The notes under the pieces were generated by a model. That model was given only the letters and a program-made list of their open reading frames with translations. It made no database searches and had not been told where the DNA came from. From the NCBI GenBank assembly GCA_037976565.1, contig CP137682.1:28826199-28890198 (forward strand): a DNA stretch of 64,000 nucleotides, read 5' to 3'. The DNA comes from Mesocentrotus franciscanus. Its lineage: Eukaryota > Echinodermata > Echinoidea > Camarodonta > Strongylocentrotidae. The translations under genes were made by a program, and so were the position numbers. Shown here one piece after another: positions 11,402 to 25,224 of this stretch. Each line of letters opens with the position of its first letter. Positions within the stretch are counted from its first letter, which is position 1.

Positions 11402-12144
11402 CTCATCTCATCTCATCTGTCCCGTAGTCTGGCTGACCGTTGGGGCACCACTGTAGATTTTACAACCAGCTTCCTCCACTCCTCGCGGTTCTCAGCTTTC
11501 CGCCGTATGATGTTCTCCATTCTTTGATGTTGTCTTCTCATCGTTTCCTCTGCCTCTTCGTCTCCCTCCTTGTACTGCTCCCTGTAGGATAGTCTTGGCC
11601 AGTCCAGATGATCGTGTGACATGCCCGTACCACTTCAGTTTGCGTCTTTTACTGAAGTCAGGAGGTCTTCATACGGCCCGATGGCGTTTTCAATTCTGGT
11701 TTTCACCACCTCATTGGTTATGTGATCTCTATACGAGATAACAAGGAGTTTGCGGAAACATCTCATCTCCAGCGCCGGTATCCTTCTTCCAATGTCTGCT
11801 ATTATGGTCCATGTTACACATGCATACAAAAATATGGATATGACCAGGAGCGCATCAGTCTGATATTGGAGCTGATGGCGATGTTTTTCCGGTCCAAATG
11901 ACTTTTAGTTTGGTCACTGCAGCTGTGGTCTGGGCTATCCTGGAGAGTACTTGAGCTTACATGTAGATCCCTCATCTGATACTATAGCTCCCAAATATTT
12001 AAAGCTACGGACTGTCTCCTGCAGTTTCTTGTTATTTATGGTAATGTCGGTGCCATTGGTGTTATTTGTCATCAACCGGGTCTTTTCTGCACTGATCTGC
12101 AATTCTGCATGCTATATGACGTGGAGGTCTTTTCAAGGTGATTT
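11402..12144 (-). mobile_element. 5'-truncated LINE, reverse transcriptase C-terminus, with 9-bp target duplication
   Basis: Minus-strand frames, interrupted by frameshifts, read ACVTWTIIADIGRRIPALEM, SYRDHITNEVVKTRIENAI, GPYEDLLTSVK, then the YGHV-type region, and end EEWRKLVVKSTVVPQRSARL-RDR-stop. This is the conserved C-terminal tail of endonuclease/reverse-transcriptase non-LTR elements. The 3' tail is a short GATGA tandem repeat that starts at the stop codon. ACGATGTAT flanks both ends (11393-11401 and 12145-12153). The element inserted into the repeat described beside it. About 740 bases remain and it cannot be active. Confidence 0.85.
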
Positions 12145-13021
12145 ACGATGTATGTACATGAATAAATAAACTGCTAATCAACTACAAAAACATGTCCACA
12201 AGGAAGAGGGCACTTGGGAGTAATTTGTGTAAACAACAAACAGGATAGTTATCCATGTGTAAATCACATTCACAATCCATGTACCAAATTGCCTATTTGA
12301 GATTCACATTTCTTCAGTGATCTTACTTTTCATAAATTCATGACTCTCTTTATTATTAGTGGTCTTATTTATTTCAAACTTTTACCATTCTGTTGAGTTA
12401 TTCTTTGTTTGTTTGTTGTTGTTGTTGTTGTTTTTTTTTTTGGGGGAGCTTTCTTCCAAATGCACATGTTATGCCAAATAACCCAAATTATTTGTTTTTT
12501 CGTCTGGATTTTTTTTTTTAATGGAGGAGGCAGGGCATTACTATTTACTATTTGTATTTTTGGGGTATTTTTCCCAAGATGGCCGCCATGCTAAATATAG
12601 CTGGTCAAGGTAAATTTATTCACAGATATTGTGCTATTTGAGTATACTGATGCAATGTATGACAAAACAAATGATTTGTATCATTTTAGAAGCTAAAAAT
12701 ACTTACTGTATATCACAGCTTTTTTTTTTTTAGTAAAAAAAGGAGGCGGCGGCCAGACGGGAAGTGGGCAGGGACATGTGGGACTGTGGCATGAATTCAC
12801 TGCTGCACCAGTGAAAAACAGACACCATAATCTCCCTAATCGAAGCAAGATTTAATATACCTAAAGTTAAAGGAAATCCACCCTATTCTCTAGTATTAGC
12901 AAACGACCAGTAGAAGGCAGAAAATCTTAGAAGCAGACTGGGGAAAATTTGAATTAAATTTAAATCAGACTAAAAGTGACAAAGTTACACATTTTTGAAG
13001 TTGTAAATTTGTAATCATTAA

Positions 13022-13430
13022 AACATGTAGGTATGGGCTCTTCAAATTGGCTGAATCAGTAACATCTCTAGGATGTAGTGGCGGACAACTTTTCCATTTG
13101 TTCCAACACACACACAGAATGACTAAAATTTCAATAAAATAACAACAACATTTGACTCGGAAGGTTCTTTAATATCTTTAGAGGACCTACAAATAAACTG
13201 ATATCCACAACAACAAAAATGTCCACAAGGAAGAAGGCACTTAGGATTAATTTGTGTATACAACAAACAGGAGAGTTATCCATGTCTACATCACAATCTA
13301 TGTACCAAATTGCCAATTTGAGATTCACATTTATTTAGTGATCTCATATTTCATACATTCATAACTCTCTTAATCTCTTATTATTGGTCTGATTTGTTTC
13401 AAACTTTTGTCATTCTGTTTCTCTTAGAGT
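13022..13430. repeat. Unbroken copy of the repeat disrupted at 11.4 kb
   Basis: Continuous homologue of 11245-11401 plus 12153-12420, without the LINE. It serves as the empty-site comparison. Confidence 0.8.
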
Positions 13431-15000
13431 GTATTTTTAAAACCCAATTCAGGGGCTCTGTTTATCTATGAATGGTCAATCCCTGCTATTAATACTAGTA
13501 CACAAGACATATTGAAGCCTCTTCAACAGGTACATTTTGTAAAGCAATGTTGGAGTACACCTCCAGTCAAAACTCTTCTTCAGAGTATTTAGGATGAAAT
13601 GAATCCAAGATCCAAGAACTGCTGTGAGTATTCTCAAATTTGTGTGTGAGTTTTGACAAGGGAACTAAATCACCAGCCCCAAAACAGACTCAAAATTTCA
13701 CTTGATTTAATAAAGTGACATAGATCCAAGTTATGGAATTGTATGGAAATAAGATCCTTAATCATGAAAAGGATTTTTATTTTGTAATTTGTGAGATTTT
13801 TCTGGTGTTTTTACCGCTTCAACGAAGAGGTAGGCCACCATAAAAATTGACACAGCCCCAATTATTAATGATTTCCTGTTCTTTGGTTGCTTATTCTTTA
13901 TAAACAATGGAAGGTATTTGTAGGCAACTGCTCAGCTCTGTGAGTGAGTTTATTTCATTTTGTTTTCTTATATTTTTATGTAAAACATGACCACCATTCG
14001 CAGTCATGAGGTGATATGAATGAGAAAATAAAGATATACATACTTCATTGTAAACAAGGAGGATGATAGCATTTAAGAAAAAATACATACAAAAAAGGTA
14101 TGAAAAGAGAAAATGAGTGAAGGAAGAAGAACAGAGAAAACATATTTAGATACAAATGAGAAAAATAAAGGCACACACAGGGAAAGAGAGAAGAACCCAT
14201 GAAAGAAGAAAAAACTGAGTGAAAAGTCATATGTAAACAGAAATAGGAGAAAGTGAAAGAAGAATTACAACAACAAAACAGTATATGAATAGAAGATAAG
14301 AGAAGGATAAAAAAGAATAAAATAAGAGAACATAAACCAAGGACAGAAAAAGAAGAAAAAGATCTAGACAATAAAAATGAATAACATAAAAAGGCAGAAA
14401 GAGGAAATGAATGGATAATTGCAAAAACAGACAAGATAGGGGAAAAAATTAATGAGAGGAAAAGGAGAGGATAGAAGGAAATAAAAAGACTAGCATAAGG
14501 TTATCTCAATAAAAGAAGAAATACATAATAAAACAGAAGAATAGACAAATGTAAAGTCCTGCATGACATATGCACATGTGTACATGCCACAAGCTTTCTA
14601 TCTGGGCGGATTTTGGCCCATCCCATTTATTTCCCATTCACAAGATAATAAATAAATAGTTATAAAGACCCTAGTGCATATGTAGATTCGTCTTGACAAT
14701 TTCTTTGTATGCACTATTGCAGCTGTGGAAGTGTTAATAATTTTGCTGATGCTAAAGGTGGCATTACATGTAGGTGCCCTAAAGAGAATGCTCTTGGTCA
14801 TAAAGGTTTGTGACATCAGGCAATCAATAACTAATTTGGAAATATAAGGACTTGCTCTTCATTTTTAGACAAGGGTTTACAAAATGTTATGGTTTAAATG
14901 CAAGTCCAAGATAGGTTTTATATGTTCGTATTTATTGTGCATGTAATTTTTGTTCAAATGTATGAAGAGCACTGCATCAAGTCTCTGATCATGCTACTGA
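13430..15000. other. Non-coding; purine-rich tract
   Basis: At 14090-14540 the plus strand is A/G-rich (gaagaaa-type), which produces long false minus ORFs rich in Phe, Leu and Ser. I see no gene. Confidence 0.45.
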
Positions 15001-15004
15001 CCTA

Positions 15005-15600
15005 GATGGAAGCTCTCATTACCAATCATGTGAAAGAATATGTTTTTACTAATACGTGATGATACAAATTTTGCCGGAAAACGCCTACTAATTGATATAT
15101 TTGGTAAATTATTATATCTATTTGGACCAAATAGATATCGCACGTGTCGTGCACGTGTCGCATAGTCCTCCCAAATAGTTCGGATAATACTTCAAATTTA
15201 TGATAATATGTTATGGAAATATTAAGTTTCGTTATTTTATGTATATATGTAAAAGATGTAAAAACAAACAAATAACATTTTGACATGAAGTAATTATTGT
15301 TTGTATATGTTGTATTATACCTTACATTTATATGTTCTTTGTAATTCAGTTATATTATATTTGGAGAAATGCAGAAATAAAATAAAATCAAATCAAATAT
15401 ACATCTTTCTGCGTACAGTGCTTGTAACTTTACCAAGACTGGGCCAAATTTCTTATCATTTTGATGATTCCATAACCTTGCAGTACACACCAATACTTAT
15501 ATGCTAGATGATCAAACTTTTCTGATCGATTCCAATAGAGATTCCACAACGTTTCTTTCACAATGCAATCGCATGACCAGAACTGGTCTTTATCTTTAAG
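15005..15600. repeat. Dispersed duplication, copy 2, interrupted by a LINE tail
   Basis: Homologue of 10310-10700 with about 220 extra bases at roughly 15168-15395. The insert ends aataaaataaaatcaaatc, a LINE-like plus-strand 3' tail, immediately before the shared tctgcgtacagtgcttgtaa block. Confidence 0.65.
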
Positions 15601-18040
15601 TCAAAGTGTGGTAAAAATGCGCAGTTTAATGTATGTTTTTTTTAAAGCTATTAGTAGATGCGTTTAACCATTATATCTGCTGTTAAAGCAGCTAATATCA
15701 CAACAAATTATTTCTCAAACTATATATACGAGACTTTAATTGGCATTCATTTCCTTTCATTCTACTGGGTACGTTTTGAATTCTAATTACCAACTTGTCA
15801 TCACAATGAAATGACCTAATACATAAAATGATGTGATTTTCATCATCAATGAAAAGTCATTCATTTTTGGATTTCCTATTTTTCATCCCAAGTTTTAATA
15901 TTTGTATAACCGATTTATGTTCTATAGTATTTTGCTCCAAATTTACTATCCCGTATCATTCTATAAAATGCATGATAAACAGACTCTAGATTGTGCAGCT
16001 ACATGTACAAATGTACACTTTATTACCCGTATCTGTAGCTAGATATTTGTGATTTGAAACAAAGTCTGTCAAAAGTACCCTCCTTTTACCCTATTTCCAA
16101 TGACACCCATGTACCTGTGTTCCTGTCAGTTGCTTAACGTTGCACAAACTTAAAACAAAACAGTACCTGGAACTTGCAGCTGCAAAGAGAGAAAGAGAGA
16201 GAGAGAAATAAAGAGAGAGAAAAGGAGATCATACTGTACATGTATGAGATAATAAACTGGAAAGAGTGATTAATTGATTGCCAAAGTGACTGCAATTATT
16301 TTTCAGTAAATAAATGAAATGTGAATGACTTTGGTGATAAATCTACTGTAGAAGGAAAAATTGCAAGGTTCAGAATGATTAAATTGAACTGTCAAAGATA
16401 TTCATCCAACCAACAAGTTTCTTCACCCAACAAATTGATCAGAGTGTTAGATTCAGTCATCGGGTTCATCGAGAAAGAGCATGAAAAAAAAATGTACATA
16501 CATGTGTATATTAAAGCATAAAGGTGATCAAAAAGGGGTGTAACCATGTCATAACGATAGGTTTGAATTTTGATTGTATCAGTATTAAGTTAATAGTCCT
16601 TCTCAACCAAGAATTATTTATGAGATGTTAGAACATGTTAGAAAATGCTTAAATAGATGGCACATATCGCACTAGAATACATCTACATGTAAATATAGGA
16701 ACATTACAAAGTTTTGGTATGGGGTCATGAATTTGGTTCGAATGAACATATTGGAAGCAAATGCGATTTTACAATATTCAATGATCCTTGTCGCAGTTGA
16801 AATCGAGTCTAAAGTGATCTCAAGACTGATATTACTTTAGCTTTAAAACAACGTTTCTTGACTGTAATCGACCGATTTGCTATTCCCATTTGGAAATTAT
16901 ATATCGGAACTGCATATTCTGAGATTTTCATGGTCGTAGCTACCATGGAATGGCCTTGGGCGCTATTTGAAATATTTGAAATTTACCAGGAGCACCGGTA
17001 AATTTTGATTATTCAATTTGCTCAAAAGCTGAAGTGTTTTAGGGGCTAAATTTTTTAGTGCTTCTACATGTAATACATCCACAGGGGCATCCAAATATAT
17101 TAAAAATTTAAAGAATAACTATCCATCCAATTTCAAAATTTCCAAAAACTTTGCATTACCTTTAAAGCAAGCCCTGTAGCCCAGCTGCAAGGAAATTTGT
17201 GCTTTGCAAGTACAAGTTCATACTTCCTCCACATTTAATTTGAAATGTTTATACATGTATATTTGTTTGTGGACCACCCTTAACATGTGTATAAAATCTC
17301 TTTGGAAAATCTGTAACAGTAGTATATGAAAGTTATGACTTATGTTGTTTGAAAAGCAGTTATTGATCCACTTCTGCTATCATGATAGTAATTTTTGGTA
17401 GAACTGGACTTATTTCAGTCAAATGCATCTTGAATGGTCTAGAAATCAAATTTGCTGCACAGTTTCTTTGACTTTTTCAAGCTTTTCATGTATTAAGAGG
17501 ACCCAAAAGTCCCATTACGTACATGTACTACATGTATGTTTTGCTATTAAAGTGTCTTCCTTTTGTATTACCTCATCTACCCTTCTCTATCACCTCTGCA
17601 TTAACATCGTCACCCTTTTCTAAAATATCCATCTGACATGATCCCTCTAATAGAAAACTGAACAGCTTTTGTTTTACAAACTTTGTGACAAATCATGTTT
17701 AACAAAAATTATTTTCTAGTATGTTTGTTAATGTTTTCATAATGAGCAATGGTATAATGTGAAGCATCCATGTTGCACTTTCTCCCTCTCCTTATTCTTA
17801 TGCCTTATAACAAAATATTTATTACATACATGTATATCTTTAATATAATAAGACCATACATGTACATTACATGTGCACATATTTTCAGAAGAGTCATATT
17901 ATTGAGTGGAAGATACAGCTTTTCCATTCAATTTCAATTAGGTTCCATAGAGTAGGTATAGCTAAAATAATGAATATGATTTGATTTATAATACACGTTT
18001 CTCTGAGGATCCAAACCATTGTATACTTATAAAATATTGG

Positions 18041-18163
18041 ATGGCTTTGAGTGTGATACAAGAATATATTGCTCGAGCTCTGACAATATTGAACGAGTTC
18101 GAGAAGAGTCCAATATTGTCATAGCGAGAGCAATATATTCTTGTATCACACGAAACAAAGTCA
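18041..18163. mobile_element. Foldback hairpin element (about 120 bp)
   Basis: GTGTGATACAAGAATATATT at 18051 pairs with AATATATTCTTGTATCACAC ending at 18151. The arms are about 41 bases with few mismatches, and pairing extends imperfectly outward (ATGgCTTTG against CAAAGtCAT). No ORF. Likely a small MITE; no target duplication is identified. Confidence 0.65.
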
Positions 18164-21100
18164 TATTATATTATTATTATTATCTATGTCAGGCTGACTA
18201 GCGAAATAACAAAATTTGACTTACCTCAGTAAATATGGCTTTTTGTTTGTGTGATATTGATTTTTTTGTGTGTGTGATATCGATATGATATAGATATCGA
18301 TATCGAAAGTTGAAGTTCCCGAATGACTGAGCAATACAAAAATATATTGGTCAGTCATCAGGGTACTGCACTAAAGATATTGAATACACTAATTTATTGT
18401 ACCACTTGGAAGCCTTATATACATGTAGATAATGATATTGATTACCCAAGATTTAACTAACCATGGTCAGTTATCTTCCCATTACCAAAATATTTTGCAA
18501 TTTGTCTGAATTTTCATACAAATAAAGGAAACTGAAGCATAATTTGCATAAAAGTTCATGTTTTCTCCAACAATAATTAGATGATTTCCCTTTCTTTTTG
18601 TTTGTTTGTTGTTGTTGTTTTGTTTTTGTTGATATATTTTATTTATTTCCTGTACAAAGATATTCATTGCATAATTGTTCTCCTTTGAATAAATCTTTTG
18701 TCTATTTTGATCCCATTTCCACTCTTAAGATGTCCCATTATGCCTATATGGAATCTCCTACACTAGCATTAATAGTTGGCCAGTCTTCCTTTAAAAAGTT
18801 ATTGGATTTTTGTTTGTGTGTGACTGTGTGTCTATGTCAAAGTTATTCTTATGCACATCAGTCCATATAAAAATGTATTCTACAACTCTGGTATGATTTC
18901 CATTCGGTTTGGTATACACTGTATACAGTGTATTTTTATGTAGAGCCATTCCTTGGTTTTAGCAGTCGATGGTTTTAGTCTTTAAGAGAGGGTTAGGTTT
19001 GGTAATTTCTTTTCCCCATCCCTCTGTGCAAAATCAATGACTGCTGTGGATTGCAACTTGTAAGCTCTACAGTGCGCATCAAAAACAAGTGTACATTACT
19101 TTATAATGTATTACATGTATATGCACTGAATAGTAACGTTGAGACTAAATTTGCAGAAAATCTGACTGTCCATATCAGTACTTTATAGTTTCTATAGTTG
19201 CAATGCCAAATGAAATAATAATCATAACTTGCACTAAAATCTTAGGATTTTTCTGTTTCTACAGGGTGTCTATAAAGAATATGCAATAATATTTTGATTG
19301 GATACATTTTAAACGGTACTCATCCTTTCATTTTGTTGGCAGTGCTGTCATAGTATCTTCTTAATACCATTTGTGAATTGTACAAGGATCAATACTACCA
19401 TACAAACTTAAGTTGGGATTGTTTTTGCTAGACGTATCACATTTAAAATGTTACAAAGATAGCATGTTGGATGGCATCAGTGCACAAGAATACTGTGGCT
19501 TCTACATTTCGCAAACAACTTTCAATTTAAGTCACTCTTTATTTCTTGTATTAAACAAAACCATAATTGATTTAAAAGAAACTTTACATACTTATTCAGC
19601 TCTTCAAATCTTTATTTTAAGTTAAGCAACAACTACCAATGATTTTATATGATCCATTTCAGCAGATCTACATGTACATATACAGTACATGTACATGTAT
19701 GAAAATTGCTGTAACATGCCCTTTAGGTTTCTCCACACATTATTTTATTTTAAATATGGCCTTTATTTCTTAAAAAAGATATATTAAAGACATTAATTTA
19801 CCTTAATGATTGTAAAGTGTAAATTTGTAATATTTGAAAAGTGCTTCATATTAATACAAACATGATCATAACTTTGTAATTATAATAGCTTGGATCTTTG
19901 TGAAATTTACAGAGATATTAGAGGATACCACTAAAACATTACATACCAAATTTCATTGAGAATTGTAGAACAATTATAAAGACGTTGCCAATCGAAATCT
20001 TGTTGCAATTTTTAGACTCCTCTTGGCTGCTCCTGATTCAATTATATTGTCTCTCTCTTTCTACCTTTTATCCCTCTTTTTCCCTTTCTTTTTCCCTTTC
20101 TTTTTCCTTTTCTTTCTCTCATTCACTCTAGCTGCCTCTCTCTTCCCCTTTTGATCGCAGGAAGTTGCAGTATTGTCATTATGTCAGTTTGCTATTTCTG
20201 TATAAATACAACTTTACATGTGTATACTTAATTGTAACTATTGCTCTTACCCAAACTACAGTCTTCTTTGGAGCAAAATGACAGACATTTGCGGTATTAT
20301 ACAGCTGAAATGGAATTTCCTTCAACCAAACAGTACTTCAAGGCTTATTTCTCAGCAATGAGGGTTACCTCCAAGTAGCAGTAACAGGTACATGAATAAT
20401 GTTTTTTGTTAACATTTACTTTAATACCTGTATGTCCTTTTCATGTGAAGATGATTCAAAGTACAACTATATTTATTTATTGGATATTATACGACCTGCT
20501 TTCATAAAGTCCTCTTGTGAAATCTCATGAGTTTGAGTCCAATTCCCACCACACCCCCTTCCTTTTTTCTACCTCCTATTCTTTGAGCCAGCCCTTTGAC
20601 ATACATGTATGCTTAGATCTTTTTAGTTGACAATTTAAAAATTGCTTTCTTCAGTCAGCAGCATAATGCATGAATCACATAGATTAGGGAAATCTAACCC
20701 AAAAGATATAAGAACAAATTACGATAATAAAATGAAGTGTGGAAGAGAGGATCTGAGCTAGAAGACTAAGGAAAATGCAGCCAAGGCTAAGCAGTAGGAA
20801 CCAGTTTAGGCTTCACTCAAGACACAATATACTTTTTGTAATGAAGTGTTAAATATTGGGTCTTTGCTTACAGAGTAATGGGGGAGCAAGAGAAAGACCA
20901 TGTATACAGGTAGCAGAAACACAAAGCAAATGAATTTGAGACATTTTATGAATAATTATGTAGGAAGACAAATCTTATTTCAAATGTCACTTGTCATCTT
21001 TATGTGATAGATCTACAATTATCATAACAGTAATGTTTGTAGCCTTAAAAAAAGAAATTGCAAGTGGAATGTCACTAAATAAAGTCTACACCATTCACAA

Positions 21101-21337
21101 GATGCTAATTTGCTTTTAACACCATTGCAACAGTTGAAAAAAAATCACCTCCGGCAATTCCAATACATCCCATTGAAATCATGTTCTGATTCTATAGTAC
21201 ATCTAAAGTTGTAAATACATCTTTGTAACCTTTGCAAGTTTCAGAAGATGAACCCTGCAAGGCCATTGAAATTATGGCAAGAGTTCCATATATGTCATGT
21301 AACCACCACTAAAATTGAAAAAAAATATGGGTATGCT

Positions 21338-21388
21338 AGGTTAGGGTTAGGATTAGGATTAGGATAAGGGTTAGGGTAGGGTTAGATC
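21338..21388. repeat. Interstitial telomere-like run
   Basis: Degenerate TTAGGG units (ggttagggttaggattagg and following). Similar runs occur at 26945-27130, 27665-27890, 29775-29832 and 52132-52152. Confidence 0.7.
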
Positions 21389-22599
21389 AATATAGATCGA
21401 TTTTAGCGGGGTTACATATGGAACTCTTTCCGAAATTGCCTGTTGTTGATTTTTTGTTTTTTTTGTTTTTTTTGTTTTGTTAGGTAGTTGCAGACATGTT
21501 GTTTTGGTCATTTAAGACTTTAAGGATTCATAACTTTATATTTCATCAGATTTTTCTTAAACTTTCCCTGCTTTTTGTCTGTAGTTTTTCTGCTTTTCTC
21601 AAAACCATCATAATTTCAAGGTAGACTTCCTTTGATAACCAAGTTTCATCAGTGTGTGTAGTGAACCCTCCTCATTTTCCAATACACTTTTGCAATATGA
21701 TTAAATAGTTATAGATTAATTGTAATGCATTGAAGTGTCCTCTTTGCAAGATCAGATTTTCATAATTTCATGATCTGATTTAGAGCTGTTGTAATGCTCA
21801 CTCTAATGAAACAGTACTGGAATTGTTATGTACCTACATGTACTATACACTCAGTCGTAAACTTTGTCATACTCAGAAAGATATCCTGCTAATCTATGAT
21901 CATGGTTCTATTAAACTATAAATATGCACATATAATGTAATATTTTCAATTAAACCTCACTTGCAGAAAGAGGAAATCAACAAGTGGCACCATTCATGTA
22001 TTCCTCCAAAGTACCCATGCCACTCTTGCCTTAGCTGAACTTGCCTGAAAGAGTCAATGACAAATTTAAGGTAATAAAAAAAAAAAAATGTGTAGATAGA
22101 AAAAATGCCTCACTTTTCAACATGCTGTGGTTATTATCTCTTAATAGATTATATGCCAAAGGGGTTACAGTATAAGAGAACCTTTTCCACATTTGTAGGA
22201 AGATACCCATAAGATATATATTAAAAATAGAATTTTCAATCATTTTCTATAGATAAATGTACAGTATATGAAGAATGATATCTAGGGATTTGATAATGAC
22301 ATGTTCGATAATGATCAGTTTGTGTTCTTAATTAGATGCATTCATTCATTCCTCAAAGAAGGCTTTGGAGCATACATGAATTTGAAAAAGAGATCTATCC
22401 CACTTTAATTGTTACATGTAGGTTAAAGAATTGATATGATTTTTTAAATTGTATTTGAGACCTTTTGTAAAACCCTGATAGAATCAATTTGATTTGTTCA
22501 CTCGATTGTATTTTTACCATCCACGCTATCATTTTCTTCTTTTTCTATGCAGGCTTGAAGTAAGACACATGTGCAGCGTTTCAGTCGAAAATGAATTCC

Positions 22600-23090
22600 A
22601 CCCATTCAAAATTGGTTATAGGATCTTGTCCATTTGTCCATATTTGTGTATGCATGTGAAACATGGACCATAACAGCAGACATTGAAAGAAGGATACAGG
22701 CACTGGAGATGAGATGTTTCCCAAACTCCTCAGTATCTGGTATAGCGATCACATAACCAATGAGGTAGTGAAAATCAAAATTGGAAACACCATCAGGCCG
22801 TATGAAGACCTCCTGACTTCAGTGAAAAGATGCAAACTAAAGTGGTACGGGCACGTCACACGATCATCTGGACTGGCCAAGACTATCCTACAGGGAACAG
22901 TACAAGGAGGGAGACGAAAAGGCAGACAGAGGAAACGATGGGAAGACAACATTAAAGAGTGGCCTTGACGGGACCATCGTGCTTCGTAGAGCCGAGAACC
23001 CCGAGGAGTGGAGGAAGCTGGTTGTAAAATCTTCAGTGGTGCCCCAACAGTCAGCCAGACTGGGGGATAGGTGAAGGTGAAGGTGAAGGA
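22600..23090 (+). mobile_element. Degenerate LINE, reverse transcriptase C-terminus
   Basis: Reads VYACETWTITADIERRIQAL, then after a frameshift SDHITNEVVKIKIGNTIRPY, KLKWYGHVTRSSGLAKTIL and GRRKGRQRKRWEDNIKEW. After a further frameshift it ends ENPEEWRKLVVKSSVVPQ-QSARLGDR-stop (TGA at 23072-23074). A GTGAAG tandem tail follows the stop. Same family as 11402-12144 in the opposite orientation. Two frameshifts make it a pseudogene; the 5' end is truncated near 22600. Confidence 0.8.
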
Positions 23091-23099
23091 AGCTAAGAA

Positions 23100-25220
23100 T
23101 CAGATAGTTAGACATTATATTGGATCATTTATCCTTTCCTTCAAAAGGAATAGTCCCAATATTAATGTTGCTTTATAGCACATAAACAATGCTTTTCATT
23201 GGCAATATTCCAGTATGCTTATTATTAATTTCATCAAACATTACAAAGTAAGAGGGAGAAACACTGTCATTTGAAAGTTACAAATCATAAAATCGAAATG
23301 GAAGTCATAATCATTTCACTGTCTAACTATCTGATTCATAGTTTCAAGATCCAGCATGTACGAGTTAGTGCAATTCTTTTCTCTTCACTTCAACCACGTT
23401 GATTTACTTAGCATGTTACTAGGTACATCAATTGATGAGAAAATGTAGCAAAACACTCAAAATTGTTGTAGTTTTAAAATTAAAGTTGAAAGTTTCCTAA
23501 AAGTAAATTTTAGAACACTCCTTCAACTGACATGCATGGACGTTATACTTATTAATTTCCATACATTAATGTCTTTGTAATGCATGTTAACAAAACAAAC
23601 AAAAATGTTAACCATTTTTGTCATTTCCTGTGCAATTATTTTCACATCCTGGCTTAATAGTACATAAAAGGTGCTCTTTCATTTTCAATATTTCAGGACA
23701 TGCATGTGCATTATGATACATGCAGGTATAGTTGGTCAAGTAAGAATACATTTTACAGCGTGCTCACTATGAATTAATTAAATCGCCATTGAATCTAAAA
23801 GGTATTTTATACTTCATTGGATATTTAGAAGAAATAAGTGGGAGGATAGCTTCAATTTTTTTTTTTAATCAAGTGTATCCATAATGATGTGAATATGTAC
23901 ATGTACGCTTGTTGCATATGATTCTTTCTTGGTATCAAAGCTGTAATAATTTTATATTTATGATTCAACATAATACTTGTACCTTTGTTTGTTAAAAAGT
24001 AAAGATTTCATACTTTTTCAAAATGGTAGTGTAAAGAATAATGTAACACTGATGTTAAGGGAAAAGTACTTCAGGATGTAACATTTATTCTCTATAAGTA
24101 TCAACTAAAATGTAAGTTTTCAAATGAGATACTATTTTGTCCCCAGATGAAATAAGTAATGGATCTTTTTGTTAAATGTCAGCAAATTATCTGAATGTTC
24201 ATGTGTATATCAAATCTTGTACATGTACCAGAAGTTTCTATGGCTAATATAGTTTGGAGGACTTAGAGATAGAAAAACTGCTGATTGATTAATTACTCTT
24301 CTTTGCATTGTTCACTCTATTTTCAATCCGGTAAGGAAAGGAAAATTAGTAGAAACCAACAAAGTATTTCCAAAGCAATTACATTTCTCTTATCCTGTAA
24401 TGTATCTTTCTCTTCAATAAAAGCAAATGCGAGGGTTGTCCACATCACATCACAACTACACAACAGTTTAATTGAAATTAACATACATATTACATGTACA
24501 TTTGTGTATTGTGGAATGACTTAGAAGATTTCATAATTTGTTATTATTATCCAGTTCATTTAAATTTCACCAATGCATTTCTTCAATATTTCTACTTTTC
24601 CTCGGAGCATATGTTGTGAAGTTATGGATACTCCTTGTCAGTTCCATCATGTTATGTCAACGAGCTTACACTGTATGCATGTACATATCCTTTTTGCAAT
24701 GTACATGTACTACCAAAATGTTAACAATATTGTTTTAGATATAAAATATACAGTTAACAAGTGAATTATTCATACTCCTTGTAAATGTGATTTTTTTTTT
24801 TTTGGGGGGGTGTGTATTTTTTGTAACTTAAGAATAAAAGGTTGACTGGGTGAATTAGGGCCCTTTTAGAAAGAAATGTACATGTAGTTGTAACGTTTTC
24901 AAATGGATGAAAGTTTTACGGTGTAATTGTTTAAATCAAGAATTTGTAATCCTGTTTTCATTTTTGCACAATAGTTGTGTTAAAATTGCTATTAGAAAGC
25001 TAAAACTTTTAAAAATATGTCACATTGAAAATGGACTAGACAGAATAATTTTGAATATGCAATATCTATGAAAATTATCAACTGCTTCAAAGTATGAACC
25101 ACAACATTAAGAGTGGTTTCCAGGGAACTTACATGATTTGCATATTTAGACCTATGTTATCGAAATTTAAACTGAAGGCTTACTTTGGCCAACAACACCA
25201 AATTCATTGAAAACTTTACT
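23100..25220. other. AT-rich non-coding block
   Basis: Nothing recognisable apart from scattered ACATGT palindromes and a poly-T/poly-G stretch near 24792-24812. Confidence 0.4.
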
Positions 25221-25224
25221 GTGA

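Larger units (their letters stand above)
15600..22560. other. AT-rich non-coding block
   Basis: No exon with both splice sites and a conserved domain is visible. Notable contents are a foldback at 18041-18163, a GA tract at 16185-16225, a pyrimidine tract at 20050-20155 and a telomere-like run at 21338-21388. Short ORFs are no longer than chance in this composition. Confidence 0.45.

Noticed and set aside
14045..14434. 129-codon Phe/Leu/Ser-rich minus ORF
   Set aside because: Lies on a purine-rich low-complexity tract; composition alone keeps the frame open.
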